Positions 1 through 5,529 of a stretch of 10,444 nt of DNA are shown here, piece by piece. Source of the stretch: Opitutaceae bacterium (GTDB lineage Bacteria > Verrucomicrobiota > Verrucomicrobiia > Opitutales > Opitutaceae); assembly GCA_025352845.1 (NCBI GenBank), contig JANXSC010000570.1, positions 1-10,444 on the forward strand, read 5' to 3'. Position 1 is the first letter of the stretch. Each line of letters starts with the position of its first letter. Made by a program: the position numbers and the translations under genes. Below the pieces are notes generated by a model, which saw only the letters and a list, made by a program, of their open reading frames with translations, had not been told where the DNA came from and did no database searches.

Positions 1-1
1 C

Positions 2-475
2 CTCGTGACGCTCGAAGGCATCGTGCGCCGGAGCTGCGGCCTCCTGAAAGTCGAACTCGACGACGGCGGCGCCCGCGAAATCGCCACGCGCGCCCGCGGC
101 ACGCCGCGCGTCGCCAACAACCTGATCAATTTTTGCCGCGACTACGCGCAGGAGCGCGCCAAGGGAAAAATCACGCAGCCCGCCGCCGCCGCCGCGCTCG
201 AACTGCTGGAAATCGACGCCGCCGGTCTCGACGAAATGGACAAGCGCATGCTCCGCGTGATGGCCGAAAACTACCGCGGCGGCCCCGTCGGCATGAGCAC
301 AATCGCGGTCGCCGTCGGCGAAGAAGCCGAGACGCTTGAGGAAGTCCACGAGCCCTTCCTCATCCAAGAAGGCTACCTCCAGCGCACCCCGCAGGGCCGT
401 GTGCTGACAGCGAAGGGTTACACTGCCATCGGACTGAAAGCGGCGGTGGGCGGCGAACAGAGTTCGCTACTATAA
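2..475 (+). CDS. ruvB: Holliday junction branch-migration helicase RuvB, C-terminal part (5' end outside window)
   Basis: RuvB is the hexameric AAA+ motor that, with RuvA, drives branch migration of Holliday junctions in recombination and repair. Only the last ~157 codons are here; the reading frame is open through the left edge, so the Walker motifs lie outside. What remains matches the RuvB small ATPase domain and winged-helix DNA-binding domain: GIVRRS near the start, then RGTPRVANNL with the sensor-2 arginine, RDYAQ, ALELLEIDAAGLDEMDKRML, GGPVGMSTIAVAVGE, and FLIQEGYLQRTPQGR close to the end. The TAA stop is at 473-475, about where RuvB proteins normally end, so this end looks intact. The GTG at 5 is internal, not a start. 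Identification is by clear family resemblance. ruvA and ruvC are not visible. Confidence 0.96.
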   Translation, partial: LVTLEGIVRRSCGLLKVELDDGGAREIATRARGTPRVANNLINFCRDYAQERAKGKITQPAAAAALELLEIDAAGLDEMDKRMLRVMAENYRGGPVGMSTIAVAVGEEAETLEEVHEPFLIQEGYLQRTPQGRVLTAKGYTAIGLKAAVGGEQSSLL

Positions 476-495
476 TCCGCAGCGAACGAATCACC

Positions 496-1158
496 ATGAA
501 CACTGCGGCATATTCGGGCTTCAGCCTTTCGATAAAGGATGCCGATCAGATATGGGATTTTTACGAGAAGGAGCGGCAAGAAGCGCTGCCACGTGTTCCC
601 GAAGAGATAGAGGTTTTGAAAAGGTCTGCGCTCATACTTGCAGTTACAGCGTGGGAGACATTCCTCGAAGACAAAGTGCATGAGAAATTTTACCCCAGGC
701 TTAATCAAGCCATGGTGCCAAAGGACATCAGTCGCGTTTTCAACACCGTTGCAAACAGGTGGCTAGACCAAGAGAAATCCAAGCTGCATCGAACTCTGGA
801 AACGTGGACTGGCTCAGGCTGGAAGGAACATCTGCGGACTCACTTCGACAAAGCCATCACTGCACTAAACACTCCTGATTCACAGAACTGTGCTCATCTT
901 TTTAAAACGTATTTGGATATCGATCTAACCAACCATTGGAAATGGCGCGGCTATAACCACGAAACCGCAAGCAAACGCCTGGATGAGGTCATTTCAACGC
1001 GAGGTCTTGTTACTCATGTTGCCCGAAAAGCCTCATTGTCTCCCAAGAAGCACATTCTCTCTCGTAAGGACCTTGAGTCATATCTGCTCTTTATCAAAGA
1101 ACTCGCACACGCGACGGACAAGATTTTCGCACCCGCACTCGACCTTCGATCAGAATAG
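496..1158 (+). CDS. HEPN domain protein (RiboL-PSP-HEPN / MAE_28990-like), putative ribonuclease
   Basis: A 220-residue soluble protein without signal peptide or membrane segment. It resembles the HEPN group often found as an orphan 'RiboL-PSP-HEPN' protein. An N-terminal helix (KRSALILAVTAWETFLED, about residues 36-53) is typical. A middle segment reads LNTPDSQNCAHLFKTYLDIDL followed by HWKW. The helix RLDEVISTRGLVTH contains an R-x4-H motif at R169 and H174. In HEPN families R-x4-6-H forms the metal-independent RNase active site of a dimer; RNase activity here is inferred. The gene lies 20 bases after ruvB on the same strand but is visibly AT-richer than everything else (sampled lines 42-55% GC against about 70-75%), with relaxed codon use, suggesting recent acquisition. 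No MNT-type nucleotidyltransferase antitoxin is adjacent. The ATG at 496 has only a weak upstream purine stretch. Confidence 0.78.
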   Translation: MNTAAYSGFSLSIKDADQIWDFYEKERQEALPRVPEEIEVLKRSALILAVTAWETFLEDKVHEKFYPRLNQAMVPKDISRVFNTVANRWLDQEKSKLHRTLETWTGSGWKEHLRTHFDKAITALNTPDSQNCAHLFKTYLDIDLTNHWKWRGYNHETASKRLDEVISTRGLVTHVARKASLSPKKHILSRKDLESYLLFIKELAHATDKIFAPALDLRSE

Positions 1159-1245
1159 GCCGATCTCCTTGGATTGTTTCGTTACACTCCGACCGGTGGT
1201 AAAACCAGAGTTGCCAGAGCCTCCGAGCCGGTTAATTGTTCTTCC

Positions 1246-1803
1246 GTGGTCACGCTCGAACACAGCCCCGTCTCCTCTTCCCCAAAGGTGCTCGGCGGCG
1301 CGCTCATCTTCCGCGGGACTCGAGTGCCAGCGCAGACGCTTCTCGACTACCTCGACGACGGTTTCTCGCCCGAGGAGTTCCTGAAGTATTTTCCCTCCGT
1401 GCAGCGGGAAGACGCCCGTGATTTTCTCACGCAGAGCCGCGGCGAAAAGCCGGGAAGATTATTTTGGCGGGCACTTTCACCCCACGGCTTGACCAACCGG
1501 CCGGGTAATACCACGGTAACACCATGCCCACGCTTACTCTCAAGGTTTCCTCGGAGTTCAAGGCGCGCATCACCCGCGCGGCGCGCCGGCGCAAGGTGTC
1601 CGTCTCCGACCTCGTCCGCACGTCCGTCGAGCGCGACGTGCCCGCTGCGGGCAAAGGCTTCATCCTCGGCCGCCTCCAGCAATACTCGCTCGGCCCTTCC
1701 ACTTACGACCCGGCCAAGCCCGTCTTCGACGAGGACGAGTGGGAGATGCTCAAGAAGTGAAATTCCTGCTCGATACCCATGTGCTGGATTGGGCGCAGAG
1801 TGA
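1246..1803 (+). CDS. DUF433 domain protein (antitoxin-like), 3' end probably frameshifted
   Basis: The first ~65 codons from the GTG at 1246 match the DUF433 family: PKVLGGALIFRGTRVPAQTL, then LDYLDDGFSPEEFLKYFPSV and a closing helix DARDFLTQSR. DUF433 proteins are normally about 70-100 residues, fold as a small helical DNA-binding-like domain, and often act as antitoxins beside a DUF5615/PIN-like partner. Here the frame does not stop after the domain. It runs to a TGA at 1801-1803, right through the next gene in another frame, and the residues after about 1465 are R/S/P-rich nonsense. The other two frames have stops at 1490-1492 (TGA) and 1506-1508 (TAA), so a small indel after about 1430 would explain the lost stop. 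Only 1246 to about 1460 should be trusted as protein. A TTG at 1174 in the same frame is an alternative start. No DUF5615 partner is visible. Confidence 0.55.
   Translation: MVTLEHSPVSSSPKVLGGALIFRGTRVPAQTLLDYLDDGFSPEEFLKYFPSVQREDARDFLTQSRGEKPGRLFWRALSPHGLTNRPGNTTVTPCPRLLSRFPRSSRRASPARRAGARCPSPTSSARPSSATCPLRAKASSSAASSNTRSALPLTTRPSPSSTRTSGRCSRSEIPARYPCAGLGAE
1504..1523. promoter_or_regulatory. Candidate operator of the antitoxin gene: two 9-mers 11 bases apart
   Basis: Two near-identical 9-mers, ggtaatacc (1504-1512) and ggtaacacc (1515-1523), lie 11 bases apart, one DNA turn. The first is itself a perfect dyad (GGTA-A-TACC). They abut the ATG of the ribbon-helix-helix gene. RHH antitoxins of VapBC and related systems bind pairs of short half-sites spaced about one turn at their own promoter, so autoregulation is a reasonable inference. 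No clear -35/-10 pair or Shine-Dalgarno sequence is seen next to it. Confidence 0.35.
1524..1760 (+). CDS. Ribbon-helix-helix antitoxin of a VapBC-type pair
   Basis: A 78-residue protein with an N-terminal ribbon-helix-helix DNA-binding domain: a beta strand (TLTLKVS, residues 3-9), a basic helix (SEFKARITRAARRRK), and a second helix (SVSDLVRTSVERDV). The C-terminal tail is acidic and aromatic (DPAKPVFDEDEWEMLKK), as expected of the disordered part of an antitoxin that wraps and inhibits its toxin. It is followed by a PIN-domain gene whose GTG overlaps its TGA in the string GTGA, implying translational coupling. The expected role is to neutralise the toxin and autorepress the operon. It is not an AbrB/MazE-type or Phd-type VapB, so a specific subfamily name is not claimed. 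The ATG follows the candidate operator immediately. Confidence 0.82.
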   Translation: MPTLTLKVSSEFKARITRAARRRKVSVSDLVRTSVERDVPAAGKGFILGRLQQYSLGPSTYDPAKPVFDEDEWEMLKK

Positions 1804-2152
1804 TGTCACCCGATTGTCGGCGAAGGTCCGCGACCTGCTCCACGGCGCCAACCCCGGCGACCTCGCGGTTTCCGATGTGTCGCTGACCGAGCTCGCCCGG
1901 CTGCTGCGCGACGGCAAGATCAAGACCAACCAAAGCCCGGCGGACTGGTTGCGTGCCGCCGCTCAAGACGTCGTCGTTCTCCCCGTCACGGTCGAAATCG
2001 CCCTGCGCGCCGCGTTTCTCGACTGGAGCCACCGCGATCCGTGCGACCGCCACATCGTCGCGACGGCCGCCGAGCACAAGCTGCCGCTCATGACCATCGA
2101 CGGAAAAATCCACGACCTCACCGGTGTGCGCGGACTCAAAGTGATTTGGTGA
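1757..2152 (+). CDS. vapC: PIN domain toxin, VapC-type ribonuclease
   Basis: A 131-residue PIN-domain protein. The start chosen is the GTG at 1757, which overlaps the antitoxin stop by four bases and places KFLLDTHVLDW at the N terminus, as in VapC toxins; an upstream ATG at 1739 would add six residues inside the antitoxin. The four acidic residues of the PIN metal site are visible: D6 (LLDTH), E45 (SLTELARL), D97 (HRDPCDRHIVATA) and D115 (MTIDGKI). VapC toxins are Mg/Mn-dependent endoribonucleases, commonly cutting initiator tRNA or rRNA; the target here cannot be read from sequence. Length and motif spacing are complete, so the toxin looks intact. It ends one base before the convergent dehydrogenase gene. 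Confidence 0.88.
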   Translation: MKFLLDTHVLDWAQSDVTRLSAKVRDLLHGANPGDLAVSDVSLTELARLLRDGKIKTNQSPADWLRAAAQDVVVLPVTVEIALRAAFLDWSHRDPCDRHIVATAAEHKLPLMTIDGKIHDLTGVRGLKVIW

Positions 2153-2153
2153 T

Positions 2154-2876
2154 TTACACGTCGCCGCGTTCCGGCCGCAGCACGATCTCCTCGACGACAG
2201 TGCGGCGCGAGAGCCGCCACACATCGAGAAACGCCCGCGCCACATCCGCCGCGGGCATGATGCGCCCCGGCTTCACGCCGCTCGCGCTCCACGAGGGTGA
2301 CCACGTCGCGCCGGGATGCACGCAGCACACGCGCACGCCGGTGCCCTTCGTCTCGGCGCGCAGCACCTGCGCGAGGCCGGTCACGCCGAACTTCGCCGCG
2401 CAATAGGCCGCCCCGTTCGGATAGGCCGCCAGGCCCGCGATCGAACTCATGAAGAAAACATCGCCGCGCTTGCGCGTGAGCATCGCCGGGAGAAACGCGC
2501 GCGTGACGAGAAAGGCGCTGCGCAGATTCGCCGCCACGATGCGGTCAAACTCCGCGACCTGCGTCTCCGCGAATGAAGCGCCGGCAAACACGCCCGCATT
2601 GTTGATCAACACGTCGACGGCACCGAAGCGTTTCGTCACCGCCGCCGTCATCCCGGTGACGGCCGCTTCGTCGCTCACATCACAGAGGAAAATCTCCACC
2701 GCCTTCACCCCGCCGTCCGCGAGCTTCGCGCACGCGCGCGCGCGCGCGGCGAGGTTCTTTTCATTCCGCGCCACGAGCGCGAGCCGCACGCCGCGCACCT
2801 CGCGCGCGAACACCTTCGCGATGGCCGCGCCGATGCCCTGCGACGCGCCGGTGATGAGGACGACGGGTTTATTCAT
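2154..2876 (-). CDS. Short-chain dehydrogenase/reductase (SDR), possibly sepiapterin reductase-like
   Basis: A 240-residue classical SDR oxidoreductase. Visible are the Rossmann cofactor motif TGASQGIG (residues 9-16), an arginine at 37 after the second strand (ALVARNEKN) that favours NADPH, D66 in LCDVSD, NNAG (92-95), N117, the catalytic serine in MSSIAG (S145), YCAAK (Y158, K162) and PGAT. The substrate is not determined by these motifs. Two things point to a pteridine carbonyl reductase: it lies in the same direction downstream of a 6-pyruvoyl-tetrahydropterin synthase homologue and folE2, and its C terminus (RRTVVEEIVLRPERGDV) resembles the end of bacterial sepiapterin-reductase-like SDRs as I recall them. 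That tail also occurs in other ketoreductases, so the assignment is tentative. A 112-base gap containing a palindrome separates it from folE2, so it may have its own promoter. Confidence 0.9.
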   Translation of the reverse strand: MNKPVVLITGASQGIGAAIAKVFAREVRGVRLALVARNEKNLAARARACAKLADGGVKAVEIFLCDVSDEAAVTGMTAAVTKRFGAVDVLINNAGVFAGASFAETQVAEFDRIVAANLRSAFLVTRAFLPAMLTRKRGDVFFMSSIAGLAAYPNGAAYCAAKFGVTGLAQVLRAETKGTGVRVCCVHPGATWSPSWSASGVKPGRIMPAADVARAFLDVWRLSRRTVVEEIVLRPERGDV

Positions 2877-2889
2877 TCACCGAAGAGTG

Positions 2890-2971
2890 GCCCACGGAAC
2901 ACGCGGGAGACACGGAAATAACTATCCGTTCTCTCGGCATTTCTTCGGTGCATTCCGTGTGTTCCGTGGGC
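2890..2971. repeat. Palindromic repeat, 13-base perfect arms
   Basis: Arms gcccacggaacac (2890-2902) and its exact complement gtgttccgtgggc (2959-2971) enclose 56 bases. A second nested match, cacggaa (2911-2917) with ttccgtg (2953-2959), lies inside. It fills the gap between folE2 and the SDR gene. 'ccgtgtgttccgtgggc'-like words recur as dispersed palindromes in Verrucomicrobia and related phyla, so this is most likely a REP/MITE-like unit. In RNA it could form a long hairpin that attenuates transcription from folE2 into the dehydrogenase gene; no U-run follows, so it is not called a terminator. Confidence 0.65.
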
Positions 2972-2988
2972 AAAAATCCCGCCGCTTC

Positions 2989-3963
2989 TCAGCACAGCAG
3001 CGAACCGAAATCCATGAAGTCCGCGGTGAAGCCGCCCTTCACGCCCTTGCAGATCACGCTCACCGCGTCGTGCGAGTGCAGCGACTCAAGGTGCGAGCAT
3101 GCCACCTCGAAATCCACGATGCGCTTGTCGCCCGCGAGTTCGCGATAGAGCAGGCGCGCAGCGTCTTCGACGAACTTGATGTTGGCGCCGTTCAGCTCGG
3201 CAAATGCCTGCTCGTCCTCGCGCTTCACCATCACCTGCGTCTCGGTTTTGAGGGCGTTGGCGCAGTGCTGCTGCAGCTCCTCGAGGCTCACGGTGCGGCC
3301 CGCCACCAGCTCGATGCGCACACGCGCCTTCGAGCGCTGCGCGTGGGGCGTCGCATACACACCGCGCGTCTCCCGCGCGTGCTCGGCGAGTTCCGCGCTG
3401 CACGGGCACGTGGAGGAATAAACAAAATCGAACTCGATCACGCGCCGAAATTTCCCGGCGCGGTCCATCGTCGCCTCGAACGCCACGCGGTAATACTGCC
3501 AGCCCGCCAGCCCGCTCCGGAGGCTCGGCTGGAGCATCGGATAGGAAAACGCGAGGCGGAGGCGCGCGTTGAACGCGTCGATCTTCCGCTGGTATTTCCG
3601 CAGCAGTTTGCGCAGCACCTCGAAGGTGAACACTTCGTCCTCGTGCTCGTAAAACGAGCGCATGATGCGGCCCATGTTGATGCCCTTCAGCCCGGCCTGG
3701 AGGGACACGGTGCCGGTCACGCTGGTTTCGAGCGTGTGCAGTTTTCCGTTCGCGGCGCGAAACTTGAGCGGCAGCCGGAAATTCGCGCAGCCCACCTGCT
3801 GGACTGGCACGCGCGCGCCCTCGGCGGCGTTCACCGCCTCCATCATGTCGGGCAACGTGGCGCGGTAGGCGGCGTCGGGCCGGAACTTCGCATCGTGGCG
3901 TCGGCTCACGAGCGCCGGCACGCCGCCGGCCGTCTCGTGCAAATACATTGGTTTTTTCTTCAT
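2989..3963 (-). CDS. folE2: GTP cyclohydrolase FolE2 (type IB)
   Basis: FolE2 (GCYH-IB) converts GTP to 7,8-dihydroneopterin triphosphate, the first step of folate, tetrahydropterin and queuosine-type deazapurine synthesis. The protein is 324 residues, somewhat longer than typical FolE2 proteins. Family landmarks are VSLQAGLKGINMGR (residues 86-99), the active-site cysteine segment STCPCSAEL (184-192), TPHAQRS (205-211), FVEDAAR (264-270) and CSHLESLHSHDAV (289-301). The start is the ATG at 3961-3963 (MKKKPMYLHE); the frame is open further upstream, but those residues are low-complexity and not FolE2-like. FolE2 is not restricted to zinc, unlike FolE, and in some bacteria is Zur-controlled under zinc shortage; no Zur site was recognised here. 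It lies 82 bases downstream of the pterin synthase homologue, which would act on its product. Confidence 0.94.
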   Translation of the reverse strand: MKKKPMYLHETAGGVPALVSRRHDAKFRPDAAYRATLPDMMEAVNAAEGARVPVQQVGCANFRLPLKFRAANGKLHTLETSVTGTVSLQAGLKGINMGRIMRSFYEHEDEVFTFEVLRKLLRKYQRKIDAFNARLRLAFSYPMLQPSLRSGLAGWQYYRVAFEATMDRAGKFRRVIEFDFVYSSTCPCSAELAEHARETRGVYATPHAQRSKARVRIELVAGRTVSLEELQQHCANALKTETQVMVKREDEQAFAELNGANIKFVEDAARLLYRELAGDKRIVDFEVACSHLESLHSHDAVSVICKGVKGGFTADFMDFGSLLC

Positions 3964-4045
3964 GTCGTTTTTCGGTTGGTCAGACGGCCCGCCGGTTGGT
4001 GACGATAACAACCGGGCGAGGCCGAGTGTGGCGGAGGAAATGTTC

Positions 4046-4522
4046 TTAACGCGTGTCGTCGGGGCCGCGGTAGTCGGCGAAGTTGCGCGGCGTCTCGTAA
4101 AGCCGCACTTGGTGGAGCCGGGCCGCGGGCGGGAGCAGCGGCGCGATCTCATTCCAAAACGCGATCACGAGATTCTCGGTCGAGGGGATCACGTCGCGGA
4201 GAAAATCCACGTCAGTGTTCAGGTTGCGATGATCGCAGGGATCGACGACGGCGCGGTGCAAAATACGTTTCAACTCAGAAAGGTCCACGATATAGCCGGT
4301 CTCCGCGTCCGGCTCGCCGCGCACGGTGACTTCAAGCACGTAATTATGGCCATGCCAGTGCGGGTTGGTGCAAAGACCGTATTGCTCCGTGTTCCAAGCT
4401 TGGCTCTTCGTGGGATTGTAAAGCCGGTGCGCGGAATTGAAATGCACCTGCCGGGTGATGAACACGGTGCCCCTCAACACGCGTGGCGCGGCGGGTTTCC
4501 GGGAGGCGGTTTTTTTCGGCAT
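4046..4522 (-). CDS. 6-pyruvoyl-tetrahydropterin synthase / 6-carboxytetrahydropterin synthase (QueD) family
   Basis: A 158-residue member of the PTPS/QueD fold. These enzymes use zinc to convert dihydroneopterin triphosphate into 6-pyruvoyl-tetrahydropterin (PTPS-I) or 6-carboxy-tetrahydropterin (QueD, on the way to preQ0). Zinc ligands are visible as H32 (HFNSAH), H57 and H59 (HGHNY). C51 is the catalytic cysteine, D97-H98 (CDHRNLN) the rest of the relay, and E116 (STENL) and E143 (LYETP) the pterin-binding acids. The cysteine is five residues before HGH (CTNPHWHGH), the spacing of animal-type PTPS. E. coli QueD has three (CGRLHGH), so a biopterin-type role is favoured, though not proven, and the symbol queD is withheld. 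The first 15 residues are a basic extension (PKKTASRKPAAPR). It is first in a minus-strand set with folE2 and an SDR. Confidence 0.88.
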   Translation of the reverse strand: MPKKTASRKPAAPRVLRGTVFITRQVHFNSAHRLYNPTKSQAWNTEQYGLCTNPHWHGHNYVLEVTVRGEPDAETGYIVDLSELKRILHRAVVDPCDHRNLNTDVDFLRDVIPSTENLVIAFWNEIAPLLPPAARLHQVRLYETPRNFADYRGPDDTR

Positions 4523-4677
4523 GAATGGTAAGCAGTAGCGAAAAACCCGCTCCGGTCAATCCGCAGGGTCAATTGGCGCAGGCAGCCCAAGACCGCACTG
4601 GGCGTAACAACCGCTCCGTTTCGGATTCGACGCGCCGCAATCGCCGTTGCAGCGTCGGCCTTCGCGTTTCCGCGCCC
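4523..4677. promoter_or_regulatory. Divergent intergenic region between the pterin and sugar-nucleotide genes
   Basis: This 155-base gap must hold the promoters for the minus-strand pterin genes and the plus-strand nucleotidyltransferase pair. It contains two direct copies of ggtcaat (4554-4560 and 4567-4573), 13 bases apart. Read on the minus strand each gives attgacc, a -35-like TTGACC, but no convincing -10 box follows at 16-18 bases. No riboswitch (for example preQ1) or terminator was recognised. The plus-strand gene has no clear Shine-Dalgarno sequence. Confidence 0.35.
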
Positions 4678-5529
4678 ATGAGAATCCGCAAAGTCCTCGT
4701 CACCGCCGCCAACCCCCGCCAGCGGACGCTCCCGCTCCAAACGCTGATCGATCCGCAGGGCGAACCGAAGTCCGCGCTGCAGGTCGTGCTCGAGGAGGCC
4801 GACGGCGCAGGCATCGAGGAGTTCGGCGTCGTCGTTTGCCCCGGCGACGAATTCGCCTACGCCGAGGCGTGCGGCGCGCTGCGAGCGCGCGTGCGCTTCA
4901 TCGTGCAGGATGCGCCCCGCGGCTACGGTCACGCCGTGCTCTGCGGCCGGAAGTTTGTCGGTGACGAACCGTTTCTCCACCTGGTCGGCGACCACCTCCA
5001 CGTTTCGTCGCTGCCGGCGATGAGCTGCGCGCGCCAACTGATCGAGGTGGCAACCGCGGAAAACGCCCCGGTCTCCGCCGTGCAGCCCACACGCGAGAGC
5101 CAGCTCACGTCTTTCGGCGCGATCGGCGGCCGACTCGTCGGCGGCGCGAAGCCCCTTTATCAGGTCGAGGCCGTGCTGGAAAAACCCACGCCCACCGTCG
5201 CCGAGCAGCAGCTCATTGTGCCCGGCCTGCGCGCGGGATTTTATTTGTGTTTCTTCGGCATGCACGTGCTCGGCTCCGAAATCTTCACGCTCCTCGACGA
5301 GCATCAGCGCGCGGCACCGGATCGCGCGCTGGGGCTTTCGCCGGCGCTCCACGCCCTCGCCGCGCGCCAGCGCTACCTCGCCTTCAACGTCGCCGGCCGC
5401 CGCTTCGACATCGGCGCGCCCTACGGCCTGCTTTTCGCCCAGCTCGCACTCTCCCTCTCCGGCCGCGATCGCGATCGCGTGCTCACGCAATTGGTCGAAC
5501 TGCTGGCGGTGCGCGCGGACGGACCATGA
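4678..5529 (+). CDS. GalU-like nucleotidyltransferase with a degenerate nucleotide-binding loop
   Basis: A 283-residue protein resembling GalU/RfbA sugar-1-phosphate nucleotidyltransferases, which make UDP- or dTDP-sugars. Conserved landmarks are GYGHAVLCGRKFVGDEPFLH (residues 82-101), GDH with D105 at the metal-binding GDD position, SFGAIGG, VLEKPTP, and RRFDIGAPYG near the C terminus. The N-terminal signature is missing. Where GalU has AGLGTRxLPATK followed by PKEMLP, this protein has TAANPRQRTLPLQTLIDPQG and then goes directly to the EPKSALQVVLEEADGAGI helix. The glycine loop and one lysine motif are therefore lost, and it may be inactive, use a different nucleotide mode, or be a regulatory subunit. 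The start is the ATG at 4678; the frame is open upstream to 4525 but that part is not family-like. Its stop overlaps the next gene's start (ATGA), implying co-translation. Confidence 0.82.
   Translation: MRIRKVLVTAANPRQRTLPLQTLIDPQGEPKSALQVVLEEADGAGIEEFGVVVCPGDEFAYAEACGALRARVRFIVQDAPRGYGHAVLCGRKFVGDEPFLHLVGDHLHVSSLPAMSCARQLIEVATAENAPVSAVQPTRESQLTSFGAIGGRLVGGAKPLYQVEAVLEKPTPTVAEQQLIVPGLRAGFYLCFFGMHVLGSEIFTLLDEHQRAAPDRALGLSPALHALAARQRYLAFNVAGRRFDIGAPYGLLFAQLALSLSGRDRDRVLTQLVELLAVRADGP

Noticed and set aside
2449..4002. 517-codon plus-strand open frame
   Set aside because: It is antisense to the SDR gene and folE2, has no family-like motifs, and arises from high-GC codon structure. The minus-strand proteins are clear family members.
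4523..4677. preQ1 riboswitch upstream of the PTPS/QueD gene
   Set aside because: No compact preQ1 aptamer pattern (C-rich loop with A-rich tail) was found in the 155 bases.
5464..5479. Overlapping GCGATCGC palindromes
   Set aside because: They lie inside the GalU-like coding region and encode RDRD. In GC-rich DNA such words are expected, and no role is evident.
4474..5490. 338-codon minus-strand open frame
   Set aside because: It is antisense to the GalU-like gene, whose frame carries recognisable nucleotidyltransferase motifs.
5247..5525. N-terminal extension of the large fusion protein
   Set aside because: It overlaps the GalU-like gene in another frame and is arginine-rich. The ATG at 5526 with ATGA overlap is the natural start.
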